Shown: positions 1 to 7,329 of the stretch, one piece after another
Layout: each line of letters begins with the position of its first letter
Numbering within the stretch: position 1 is the stretch's first letter
Origin: Akkermansia muciniphila
Lineage (GTDB): Bacteria > Verrucomicrobiota > Verrucomicrobiia > Verrucomicrobiales > V1-33
Length of the DNA: 9,964 bases
Direction of reading: 5' to 3'
NCBI GenBank assembly: GCA_943331195.2
Contig: CALQKQ020000097.1
Location: 1 to 9,964 of the forward strand
Translations under genes and position numbers: made by a program
The notes under the pieces: model-generated
The model's input: only the letters and a program-made list of their open reading frames with translations
Database searches by the model: none
Told to the model about the DNA's origin: nothing

Positions 1-1
1 C

Positions 2-697
2 CTCGTCACCCCAGGCTGCGCCAACCTCGTCTCCCACTACCTCGGCCTCGACCACGACCTCCCCGCCCTCATCGCCTCCTTCCCTCCCCACGACCTCCCC
101 CTCCGCCGCGCCATCGCCTACTGCCCCGGCCTCCGCCTCATCCGCCAGCCCCCCTGGGAATGCCTCGCCACCTTCATCACCTCCTCCCTCAAACAAGTCC
201 CCCACATCCGCAACATCTCCCTCACCCTCCGCCAACGCTTCGGCACCCCTCGCCCCTCCCCAGGCCTCCCCCTCCAATTCTCCTACCCAAGCCCCGCCGC
301 CCTCGCCGCCGCCGGCGAAAACGCCCTCCGCGCCTGCGCCCTCGGCTACCGCGCCCCCTTCCTCCACCGCACCGCCTCCGCCATCGCCTCCGGCCTCTTC
401 GACCTCTCCGCCGTCGCCGCCCTCCCCGACCCCGAAGCCCGCGCCGCCCTCTGCCAACTCCACGGCGTCGGCGAAAAAATCGCCAACTGTGCCCTCCTCT
501 TCGGCTGGCAACGCCTCGCCGCCTTCCCCGTCGACGTCTGGGTCGAACGCATCCTCCGCCAACTCTACTTCCCCCACCATCCCGAAACCACCCCCCGCGC
601 CCTCCGCGACTTCGCCCACTCCCACTTCGGCCCCGCCGGCGGCTACGCCCAACAATTCCTCTTCCACTACGCCCGCCTCTCCGGCGCCCTCTCCTAG
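2..697 (+). CDS. OGG1-type 8-oxoguanine DNA glycosylase/AP lyase, 5' end cut by window edge
   Basis: This is the C-terminal 231 residues of a base-excision-repair glycosylase; the start lies before the window. OGG1 enzymes remove 8-oxoguanine from DNA and nick the abasic site with a lysine nucleophile. The fragment has the family's recognisable blocks. PPWECLATFITSS (about fragment residues 50-62) matches the OGG1 'DPxExLxSFICSSNNN' helix. LHGVGEKIANC (153-163) is the helix-hairpin-helix, with K159 at the place of the catalytic lysine (human Lys249). FPVDVWVER (175-183) carries D178 at the place of the catalytic aspartate (human Asp268). Both key residues are present, so the enzyme is probably active. 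Every leucine codon in the fragment is CTC, in line with the C-rich plus strand. It is followed by another DNA-acting gene 78 nt downstream on the same strand. A related HhH-GPD glycosylase (AlkA-like) is the main alternative, but the lysine favours OGG. Confidence 0.87.
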   Translation, partial: LVTPGCANLVSHYLGLDHDLPALIASFPPHDLPLRRAIAYCPGLRLIRQPPWECLATFITSSLKQVPHIRNISLTLRQRFGTPRPSPGLPLQFSYPSPAALAAAGENALRACALGYRAPFLHRTASAIASGLFDLSAVAALPDPEARAALCQLHGVGEKIANCALLFGWQRLAAFPVDVWVERILRQLYFPHHPETTPRALRDFAHSHFGPAGGYAQQFLFHYARLSGALS

Positions 698-711
698 CTC
701 CCTCTCCTAGC
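687..711. repeat. 12-nt direct repeat with 13-nt period across the glycosylase stop
   Basis: CCCTCTCCTAGC occurs at 687-698 and again, perfectly, at 700-711. The first copy contains the glycosylase stop codon TAG (695-697). The second puts another TAG (708-710) 13 nt downstream, in a different frame. It looks like a small tandem duplication, probably by slippage in the C/T-rich tract. Confidence 0.8.
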
Positions 712-775
712 GCCCTCCCCCCACTTCCCTCCCTTTCCCCTTGGTCCCCTCCTTCCTTCCCCGCATATTAAGCCC
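698..775. other. Pyrimidine-rich intergenic spacer
   Basis: The 78 nt between the glycosylase stop and the nuclease start are almost all C and T on the plus strand up to about 765, broken by only a few purines. The spacer ends in an AT-rich patch, ATATTAA, just before the nuclease ATG. I see no Shine-Dalgarno sequence, no stable hairpin and no clear sigma-70 promoter. The two plus-strand genes may be co-transcribed, but this is not shown. Confidence 0.55.
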
Positions 776-1642
776 ATGTTCCCCTCGGTGATCTGCCTAG
801 CTGCCCTCCTGCTCTCCCTCGTCCTCTCCCCCGCCGCAGACCAGCCCCTCCAGCTCCTCCCCAACTGCCGCTTCCTTCCCACCGACTGGGCCGACGGCGA
901 CAGCTTCCGCATCCAAACCCCCGACGGCACCCAACTCACCGTCCGCCTCTACGGCGCCGACTGCCTCGAAAGCCGCGCCACCGACGAATCCGACGCCCGC
1001 CGCCTCCGCGAACAACGCCGCTACTTCGGCATCGCCGCCGTCGGCGGCTCCTCCGCCGCCTCCAGCCAACTCGCCCAATCCTTCGGCCGCCAAGCCTCCG
1101 CCGCCACCGCCGCCGCCCTCAGCCAACCCTTCTCCCTCCACACCTCCTTCGCCGACGCCCGCGGCGACAGCACATTCCAGCGCGTCTACGGCTTCATCAC
1201 CACCCACACCGGCGACGACCTCGCCCAACTCCTCATCCGCCAAGGCCTCGCCCGTGCCTTCGGCGTCTCCCGCGAATCCCCCTCCGGCGCCTCCCAAGCC
1301 GCCTACCGCGAATCCCTCCGCGACCTCGAACTCCGCGCCGCCAAACTCGGCCTCGGCATCTGGGCCAAAACCAACTGGGAATCCCTCCCCTCCGAACGCC
1401 AACTCCAGCGCGAAGTCGACTCCGACCTCGCCACCAACCTCCCCAAAGCCCCTCCCGCCCAAGCCCTCAACATCAACCGCGCCTCCCTCGCCGAACTCAT
1501 GAACCTCCCCGGCATCGGCGAAGTCACCGCCAACCGCATCCTCCAAGCCCGCCCCTTCTCCTCCCTCGACGACCTCAGCCGCGTCCCCGGCCTCGGCCCC
1601 AAAACCCTCGCCAAACTCCGCCCCCACCTCGTGCTCCGCTAA
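776..1642 (+). CDS. Exported thermonuclease-family protein (SNase domain) with C-terminal ComEA-like helix-hairpin-helix
   Basis: This is a 288-residue protein. Residues 1-21 are a hydrophobic export signal (LAALLLSLVLSPA core, likely cut near A20/A21), unusual in having no basic residue before the hydrophobic stretch. Residues about 35-200 are a staphylococcal-nuclease fold, which cuts DNA or RNA using Ca2+. D40 and D42 (ADGDSF) and D62 fit the metal ligands (Asp19, Asp21 and Asp40 of the Staphylococcus enzyme). R57, E65 and R136 fit catalytic Arg35, Glu43 and Arg87. The end of the fold is visible as LLIRQGLA and LGLGIW. A poorly conserved stretch lies at about 66-100. Residues about 231-287 are a tandem helix-hairpin-helix of ComEA type (LNINRASLAELMNLPGIG, then VPGLGPKTLAKL), which binds DNA backbone. 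Together these suggest a nuclease held on DNA outside the cytoplasm, for DNA degradation, nutrient salvage or uptake; the exact role is inferred. It faces jetC tail to tail. Confidence 0.85.
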   Translation: MFPSVICLAALLLSLVLSPAADQPLQLLPNCRFLPTDWADGDSFRIQTPDGTQLTVRLYGADCLESRATDESDARRLREQRRYFGIAAVGGSSAASSQLAQSFGRQASAATAAALSQPFSLHTSFADARGDSTFQRVYGFITTHTGDDLAQLLIRQGLARAFGVSRESPSGASQAAYRESLRDLELRAAKLGLGIWAKTNWESLPSERQLQREVDSDLATNLPKAPPAQALNINRASLAELMNLPGIGEVTANRILQARPFSSLDDLSRVPGLGPKTLAKLRPHLVLR

Positions 1643-1656
1643 TCCCCCGCCCAACT

Positions 1657-4600
1657 TCACTCCATCACTTCCTGAAGCCGCTCCCGGTTCACCCGAATCA
1701 CCCAGTTTTCAATCCCCCGGATCACATCCCGCTCATCCCAGGTCCGCTCCACCCGGCACTGAATAATCGTCTCCGCGTGCTCCGCCATCGTGGGCAAGCG
1801 ATCCTCCGGAAAAGCCATCAGCAGTTGTAATCCAAAGTTCCGAGCCAACGCTAGGCAGTCGCCAATGCGGTCTCCTGACAACTTCGAAAAAGCCTCGTCC
1901 ATCACCACCAAGCCCAAGTTAGCCACCGGGTGGCGCTGCCCCTGATCGTAAACCCGCCGAAACGCCGCCAGCGTAGCCACAAAAAACGGTGCCTGGTTTT
2001 CCCCGCCGCTCTGCTTCTTCGCGATCCGATCAAGATCGGCCCCTGAAGACTCCCCCCGCCCCGCATGATAGGCCATCATGCGCCAACGTTGATAGCAGCG
2101 GTAATCCAAAGCCCGCTGCAGGCGCGAATCCCCCGGCTGGTCCGCCGCCTCAATCGCCGCCATCAATTCCTCCTTGGCCCGCTCCACTTCCTCGCGAGCC
2201 GCGCTGCTAAAAAGCTCCAAATCCTCGCCCGAAGGCAGCCCCTTCTCCACCAAAGTCCAAATCGCCGAGTGCGCCCGGTCCGCCGTGCTGCTAATTTGAT
2301 AGCGCCAACCGCCAATCTCGCAGTCCATCGCGCGATTCAGCTCCCGCTTGGTGCGGTCCGCTTCCTCCAGCTTTTCCCGAATCACGTCGAGCACTTGGTG
2401 CTGCAGCCGCTCCTCCCATTCCCGCCGCGCCCGCTCCGCTTCCTCGCGAAAACGCGGCAATTCCTGTTCCGCTAGTTCCTCTTGGCGGCGCGCATACGCC
2501 TCGTTGCCAGGATCGCCGATATCAAAGGCATCCGCCAACTCCCCGTGCGCCTCCGCCAGGGCGCGCCGCTCCTCGTCGCGCCGCCGCTGGTGGGCTTCCA
2601 CCTCAGTTTGCGCTTTCTGCGCCAAATGACCCGCCATTTCCATGCGCTGGCGCCACGTCCCCGCCTGCCGCCGCGCCGCCGCCAGCCGCTCCTCAATTTC
2701 CTCCTCCAGCGCCCCCGTGAAGCCCAGGCGGCTCTGCTGCCGCGCCAATCCCAAGGCGCGCTCCTGCTCCTGCGACGCCAGCAGCGCCGCACTCACATCC
2801 AACTCCTCCTGGTGCGCCCGACCTAACCGCTCATCAAGCCGCGCCGCCCGCTCAATCGCGCTGCTCGTTTCCGCCTGCAACTCGCGCATCCGCCGCACCG
2901 CCGCCTCCCGCTCCGGAGTTGCTAGCAAGGCCACGGTCTCCTCCAGGGAACCCGCTTCCCGCAGCGCCTCATCCATGCGCCGCAACTCCCCCGAACCCGC
3001 CGGCACCGCAAAATCGTTCAGCCGCCACTCCCGCCCCCGGCTCAGCCACGTGTTCCAGTCGTCCCGCAAGCGCTGCTGCCCCTGCAAAGCCTCCTCGACC
3101 TCCGCCCCTTCCGCCTCCCGCGCCTCCCGCAAGCGCCGCAAGCCATTCTCGCCCAGCGTCAATTCCTTCTGCGCCACCAAGCGCTCCCGCCGCGGCGGGT
3201 CTTGCAGCCACCCATCCGCCGAGAGCGCCCGCCCATGCTTGACAAAATCCGCCACCGTCTTCACCGGCATCACATCACCCAACCTAACGTCTAACCAAGC
3301 CGACGCCGCCCCGTGCGCCGTTTGCACAAAGTCCCGCAGCGACCCCCGCTGCACCTTGGGCCGCAGCGCTCCTAACTCCACCGGATGCAGCAGCGGCTCC
3401 AGCGGACTGTGCACCCGCTGCGCCGTCTGCCAAGCCGCCGCAAAATCCTCCGGCAATACCGCCTGCCGATCCCCTGCCAAGATCGACTCAATCAAAGGCC
3501 ACCACTTGCCCCCCTCCGGCGTCACCTCCACCACCCGACCCAACGCCACCGCCCGCTGCCCTTGGGCCCGCAGGGCATCAAGCAAAGGCGACGCCGCCAA
3601 GCGCCCCTCCCCATAGTTGCGCAAATCCTCCTCCAGCTGGCGGGCCCGCTTTTCCAATTGGCGAATCCCTTCCGCCACCTCCTTCACCTGGCTCGCCCCC
3701 TCCATCAACAAAACATCCGCCACCCGCGCCAGCCGCCCCGACGCCTCCAGCCCCGCCGCGCTATCCGTCCCCCGCAACTGCGCCAATTCCGCCTCCGCCC
3801 CCTCCGGCAAGCTCACCCCCAGCGCTCCCCCTAACTTCATCCATTGGTTCCAATACTGGCTGCGTCCATGCAGAAAATCCCGCGCACTCTGCTCCAGCGC
3901 GCGCAGTTGCCGCACCTCCTCGCGCGCCCCCGCCAGCCGCTGCTTGGTCTCATCCAAACGCGAAGCTCCATCATCCTTGAAAACCTCCCGCTGCACCTCC
4001 TCCAACTGCGCCTGCAAGGCATGGCGCTCCACCACCGCGCTCTCCTTGGCCGCAGCATTTTCCGCGTGCTCGCGCCGCAGTTTTTCCAGCCGCTCCTCCC
4101 GCTGCCGCCGCGCCTCCACCGCTTCCTCGTGCGCCATGGCCTCCCGCAAGTGCGACCACAACCCCGCCTCCCGCCGCGCCGCCGCCCCCATCTGATGGTG
4201 CCCCGCGATCCGGTTCAGCCGCTCCCATTGATCGTTCAATTTCCCCAGCCGCTCCTGGGCGCGGCGGTGCGCATCCACGCTCGCCTTCACCGCCCGCACA
4301 TCCGGCAACGCCGGCTCCAACAAATACTCCCGAATGAAACGCTCAAAATTCTCCACCGGCTGGAACGCCATCGCGCTCGGCAAGGTCTTGTTCATCTCCG
4401 GCCGCCCAAACCCCAGGTGCCCCCGCAGGGCCATCTCCTCCAAATAAGTCGTCTGGCGATCCCAAATCTCTCCCTCTAATTCCCGGCGCCAACGCACCCG
4501 AAAGGCCTCCTCCGGCAGAAAACTCAGCGGCCCCTCCGCGCTGCTCGGAGACGCTAGAAAATCGCTCTCTTCCACCCGCCGCGGCACCGTAAACCACGCC

Positions 4601-5001
4601 GTGCGCGGCTTCGCCGTCGCGCTGTCATACTCAATCCGCGCCCCCCAAGTCTCCCGCCGCACCTCCCCCTCCGCATCCGCCGGCCAAGAAAACTCCAAGC
4701 CCGCCAAGGTCACTCCCGAGGGCCGCAAATACCGCTCCTGCCCGTCCCGCCCCAAGGTGTTGGTGTCGCAAAGACAATAGCCCCGCAAGGTCCGCCCGCT
4801 CCCCGCCCCCGCCGCCGCCTTGTTGAAACGGCTCGTCTGCTCCCCCAACATGACAAATTGAATCAAGTCTAGCAAAGCACTCTTCCCCGAGCCATTGGCC
4901 CCCGTGATCAGGGTCAGCCCAGCAACATCGATGAATTGGCGGTAGCCATACCAATTGACCGCAAGAATGCGGCTCAGAGTAACGCGAGGATTCGTGGCCA
5001 T
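1657..5001 (-). CDS. jetC: JetC: SMC-like ATPase of a Wadjet/MukB-type condensin
   Basis: This 1,114-residue SMC-like motor is of the COG4913/JetC type, the MukB-like subunit that extrudes DNA loops with ATP. Walker A is GANGSGKS at 34-41. Long charged coiled-coil arms lie at about 240-465 and 610-900, around a globular, low-coil hinge at about 470-605 containing the tryptophans of GGKWWPL. The ABC signature is SGGEN at 998-1002. Walker B is LGLVVMDEAF, with D1035 and catalytic E1036. All ATPase motifs are intact, so an active motor is expected. The ATG at 5001 is chosen because an in-frame TAA lies 12 nt upstream and the protein begins just before the Walker A strand. There is no Shine-Dalgarno; the ATG follows TAATTTTATTTC. 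It is last in the thrS-asparaginase-jetA-jetB-jetC series, separated from jetB by 152 nt. SbcC or RecN are unlikely because of the jetA and jetB partners. No jetD follows. Confidence 0.9.
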   Translation of the reverse strand: MATNPRVTLSRILAVNWYGYRQFIDVAGLTLITGANGSGKSALLDLIQFVMLGEQTSRFNKAAAGAGSGRTLRGYCLCDTNTLGRDGQERYLRPSGVTLAGLEFSWPADAEGEVRRETWGARIEYDSATAKPRTAWFTVPRRVEESDFLASPSSAEGPLSFLPEEAFRVRWRRELEGEIWDRQTTYLEEMALRGHLGFGRPEMNKTLPSAMAFQPVENFERFIREYLLEPALPDVRAVKASVDAHRRAQERLGKLNDQWERLNRIAGHHQMGAAARREAGLWSHLREAMAHEEAVEARRQREERLEKLRREHAENAAAKESAVVERHALQAQLEEVQREVFKDDGASRLDETKQRLAGAREEVRQLRALEQSARDFLHGRSQYWNQWMKLGGALGVSLPEGAEAELAQLRGTDSAAGLEASGRLARVADVLLMEGASQVKEVAEGIRQLEKRARQLEEDLRNYGEGRLAASPLLDALRAQGQRAVALGRVVEVTPEGGKWWPLIESILAGDRQAVLPEDFAAAWQTAQRVHSPLEPLLHPVELGALRPKVQRGSLRDFVQTAHGAASAWLDVRLGDVMPVKTVADFVKHGRALSADGWLQDPPRRERLVAQKELTLGENGLRRLREAREAEGAEVEEALQGQQRLRDDWNTWLSRGREWRLNDFAVPAGSGELRRMDEALREAGSLEETVALLATPEREAAVRRMRELQAETSSAIERAARLDERLGRAHQEELDVSAALLASQEQERALGLARQQSRLGFTGALEEEIEERLAAARRQAGTWRQRMEMAGHLAQKAQTEVEAHQRRRDEERRALAEAHGELADAFDIGDPGNEAYARRQEELAEQELPRFREEAERARREWEERLQHQVLDVIREKLEEADRTKRELNRAMDCEIGGWRYQISSTADRAHSAIWTLVEKGLPSGEDLELFSSAAREEVERAKEELMAAIEAADQPGDSRLQRALDYRCYQRWRMMAYHAGRGESSGADLDRIAKKQSGGENQAPFFVATLAAFRRVYDQGQRHPVANLGLVVMDEAFSKLSGDRIGDCLALARNFGLQLLMAFPEDRLPTMAEHAETIIQCRVERTWDERDVIRGIENWVIRVNRERLQEVME

Positions 5002-5153
5002 GAAATAAAATTACGCAGAAACCAAGCCCGCTCCCCCCGGCCGTCGCCGGACCGAAAAGATCGTGTGGAGCAGGCGACAAAGGATCATCGACGACCTCTA
5101 GGACAAGCCCTCCGACAGGGCAACCCAGATCGCCAGCACTTGCCCCCCAGCCC
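5002..5153 (-). other. 152-nt gap between jetB and jetC
   Basis: No gene is supported here. On the minus strand the gap holds two weak GC-rich inverted repeats: GCCCT/AGGGC with a 5-nt loop (5107-5121) and CCGGC/GCCGG with a 4-nt loop (about 5037-5050). It ends in an AT-rich leader immediately before the jetC ATG. Neither hairpin is followed by a T run, so they are not convincing terminators. The gap could hold a promoter or a processing site for jetC, but I see no clear -35/-10 pair. Confidence 0.4.
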
Positions 5154-5801
5154 TCAAAGCGGCGGCCCCTCCCCCGGCCCCTGGCAAAGCTCCGCCCGCA
5201 GCATCCACGCTTCCAAATCGTCAAAGGGAATCACCCGCGAAAGGCTAGGCAAAATCTCAATCTGCCATTCCCCCAGCGAACTCATCCCCTCCGGCCGATG
5301 CGTCCGCAGCAAGCGGTGCTTGCGCAATTTGGCCAGCACCCCCTCCAGCTGCGTCTTCTCCGGCGGCTCCACCCGGTCAAAAAACAGCCGCAGCTTGCCC
5401 CACAACTCATCCACGCTGATCACCACCGCCGCCGCCGTCTGCGAGGCCTGCTCGTCATCCCAAATCCGCCACAGCGCCAACAACACCAAGGTCTCATCGC
5501 GCGAAAAAGTCGCCAGCAACGGACACGCCTCCGGGCGAGGCCGCGCCTGCAACAGCAAGGCCTCGTCATCCACCACCAATTCCAAACCCAGCGGCGCCAG
5601 GTAGTCCCCCACATGCGCTTGATAGTGATCCCGAATCAATAAAAACAACTCCCGCCCACTGCCCTCGCTCCCCAAAATAACCCCCCGCCCCAAAAGCTCT
5701 CCCAGCACATCCCGCAGCGGCGCGCGATCCTCCATCGGCACCTCCGACCAAAAAGACGGCCACAGCGGCGAGCGAGCAGGTGCAAGGGGATCTTGGTTCA
5801 T
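5154..5801 (-). CDS. jetB: JetB: MukE-like winged-helix subunit (DUF4194)
   Basis: This 215-residue protein fits the DUF4194/JetB family, the MukE-like subunit that binds the kleisin JetA and links it to the SMC arms. The body runs from about residue 13 (LWPSFW) to 192 (AWMLRAE). Visible landmarks are the helical LRDVLGELLGRGVIL (29-43), the winged-helix-like strand pair around LGLELVVDDEALLLQARP (71-88), and the family block FSRDETLVLLALWRIW (99-114), followed by a second winged helix (DELWGKLRLFF, then LEGVLAKLRKHRLL). There is no catalytic motif, signal peptide or membrane segment, as expected for a cytoplasmic scaffold. Its ATG overlaps the jetA stop in an ATGA junction (5798-5801), implying translational coupling and balanced amounts of the two subunits. 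The last dozen residues (CQGPGEGPPL) look disordered. The assignment rests on the sequence pattern and on its place between jetA and jetC. Confidence 0.85.
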   Translation of the reverse strand: MNQDPLAPARSPLWPSFWSEVPMEDRAPLRDVLGELLGRGVILGSEGSGRELFLLIRDHYQAHVGDYLAPLGLELVVDDEALLLQARPRPEACPLLATFSRDETLVLLALWRIWDDEQASQTAAAVVISVDELWGKLRLFFDRVEPPEKTQLEGVLAKLRKHRLLRTHRPEGMSSLGEWQIEILPSLSRVIPFDDLEAWMLRAELCQGPGEGPPL

Positions 5802-7270
5802 CGAGTGCGTTCAATTTCTAAATGGTCCACCTGCCAACCCGCCTGGGCATCGCGCGCCAGCCCTTCCGGCCGCAGCCCGCCCTGCCGCTGCGGCCCACTC
5901 ACCGACCAGCGCACCGTGCGCCCCCCGCCCGCCGGAGAATGATCATAGGCCGCAATCGCCAACAAGTCTAACAAAGAGTCCATCCCCTCCAACTGGAACT
6001 GGTCCGTGGCGATGCGCCCCTTCCCCGCCGGAATCAACTGCTCCAACAAGCGCGCCGCCCGCTGCGGCGTCAACGCCAAGCGCTGCTTCTCCTGCCACGA
6101 CGCCACCACCGAAGCCTCGTCCGCCGCATCCGCCCGACCCCCGCCAAACGTCAGGTCCGTCGCCGCCCGGCTCTTCCGCTTCTTCCACAAAGCCTCCACC
6201 CCATAATAAAATTTCACCTCCACACACCGCGGCTGAAACACCGCCGCCCCCACCGCCAAGTCGCGAAAACGCTGCCCCTCGTGCCGCACATTCAACAGGT
6301 CGCACACCGATTTCACCAAGGCCGGGCGGCGCCCCCGCAGTTCCGTCTGATAGCGATAGCGCTGCTGCGACAACTTGTTGAATGCCGCCATCCGCGCGTC
6401 AATCGCCTCCGCCCGCAGCCGCAGACCCGCTAGGGACCGCTCCAGCTTCAGCAGCGCCGCTCCCGCTTGATGCCACGACTCCGTCTCGTTGTAGCCATAG
6501 TGCCCCCTCAGTCCCTCGGCGAGCCGCTGGCGCACCAAAGCGTCGTCGCGCCCGTCCGCCACCAAAAGGCGCGCCGCCTGCAACCGCGGCAACAACCCAC
6601 CCCGCCGCAACACATCATAACATACCATGTGCTGCCCCTGCCCAAACTCGCTGTAAAATAACTGCAAGGTCTCCGCCGGCGAAGCCGACTGCCGCTGCCG
6701 CTGCTCAAACAGCGCCACCAGCTTCTCCACCGCATGAAGCTGCTCAATGGCGTGCTCCAAGCGCTGATTCAAATCGCTCACCGTCGCCCGCAACTCATCC
6801 CCACTGCGCCGCTGCGGATCCAAAATCCCCTCGCGCCCCAAGGTGTCGCAAACGCTCCGCAGCGTATCCGCAAACGTCCCCAACTCCGCCGCATCATCCT
6901 CCGCCAAATGCCGCAACAAACGCAACAGCGGCCGCAACCCAGGTGAAATCAACACCCAGCGATCCTGCAACCCCAAGGTCTGCTCCTCAATCCATCCCGC
7001 TCCTAGCATCTTATTGCAAAGCACCGCCGCCCGCTGCCGCACGTCTCGCAGCGCCGCCCCCTCATCTTCTCCTAACACCACATCCGGGTGCTGCGCGATC
7101 ACCTCCCGCACAATCGCCAAGGCATCCCGCTGCGGCAAACGCGCCGCCTCCCCCGCCTCCTCCACCAAGCGGTCCGCGCAGTCGACATACACCGGCGCCG
7201 AAGCCCGCGCCAAAGGACGAAAAAATTCCGTCCCGGCAAAGCGAAAGAGGCGTTGGCTCAGCGGCAGCAT
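5798..7270 (-). CDS. jetA: JetA: kleisin (MukF-like) subunit, type II Wadjet-like (DUF5716 resemblance)
   Basis: From the ATG at 7270 this is 490 residues. Kleisins bridge the two heads of the SMC dimer; JetA does so for JetC and binds JetB. The N-terminal part (about 1-125) looks like the JetA winged-helix region: FFRPLARASAPVYVDCADRL (16-35), then VREVIAQHPDVVL, VRQRAAVLCNKMLGAGWIEE and the closing LLRLLRHLAE. The middle is helical, with coiled-coil-like stretches (LNQRLEHAIEQLHAVEKL). The C-terminal part (from about 365) resembles the second kleisin winged-helix region. A TTG at 7291 would add seven residues and has a better Shine-Dalgarno (GGAG 8 nt upstream). I prefer the ATG because family members begin close to the FF motif and because it follows an AT-rich stretch like those before thrS and jetC. 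It lies 59 nt after the asparaginase gene and overlaps jetB by 4 nt. Confidence 0.82.
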   Translation of the reverse strand: MLPLSQRLFRFAGTEFFRPLARASAPVYVDCADRLVEEAGEAARLPQRDALAIVREVIAQHPDVVLGEDEGAALRDVRQRAAVLCNKMLGAGWIEEQTLGLQDRWVLISPGLRPLLRLLRHLAEDDAAELGTFADTLRSVCDTLGREGILDPQRRSGDELRATVSDLNQRLEHAIEQLHAVEKLVALFEQRQRQSASPAETLQLFYSEFGQGQHMVCYDVLRRGGLLPRLQAARLLVADGRDDALVRQRLAEGLRGHYGYNETESWHQAGAALLKLERSLAGLRLRAEAIDARMAAFNKLSQQRYRYQTELRGRRPALVKSVCDLLNVRHEGQRFRDLAVGAAVFQPRCVEVKFYYGVEALWKKRKSRAATDLTFGGGRADAADEASVVASWQEKQRLALTPQRAARLLEQLIPAGKGRIATDQFQLEGMDSLLDLLAIAAYDHSPAGGGRTVRWSVSGPQRQGGLRPEGLARDAQAGWQVDHLEIERTR

Positions 7271-7329
7271 AAAACAAATGGTCTCTTCCAAACGCCGCGC
7301 TCCGCCCGCGAGTAAAGCGGGAATCCCAC
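7271..7329 (-). promoter_or_regulatory. Spacer before jetA with small hairpin and two possible starts
   Basis: The spacer holds an inverted repeat CCCGC/GCGGG with a 7-nt loop (7305-7321) just after the asparaginase stop. No T run follows it on the minus strand, so read-through into jetA is likely. GGCGGAG lies 8 nt before the alternative TTG start at 7291. ATTTGTTTT lies directly before the ATG at 7270. I cannot identify a separate jetA promoter. Confidence 0.35.

Noticed and set aside
160..771. 203-residue plus-strand frame rich in proline and arginine
   Set aside because: It overlaps the glycosylase in another frame, has no domain-like pattern, and exists because the C-rich strand has few stops.
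776..1642. The SNase-HhH gene as a true replacement of JetD
   Set aside because: It has a probable signal peptide, opposite orientation and no Toprim fold. Kept only as a testable question.
797..1660. 287-residue minus-strand frame, almost all Gly, Ala, Glu and Val
   Set aside because: It is the mirror of the nuclease gene, made by its C-ending codons. The composition is artificial and the opposite frame has clear catalytic motifs.
2642..3616. 324-residue plus-strand frame opposite jetC
   Set aside because: Rich in Ser, Arg and Ala with no motif; antisense to the coiled-coil part of jetC, where G-ending codons suppress stops.
4631..5224. 197-residue minus-strand frame covering the jetB-jetC gap
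   Set aside because: It runs through the ends of both jet genes in the wrong frame and shows no family pattern, so it does not fill the gap with a real gene.
7305..7321. CCCGC/GCGGG hairpin after the asparaginase gene as a terminator
   Set aside because: The stem is only 5 bp with a 7-nt loop, and no T run follows on the minus strand.
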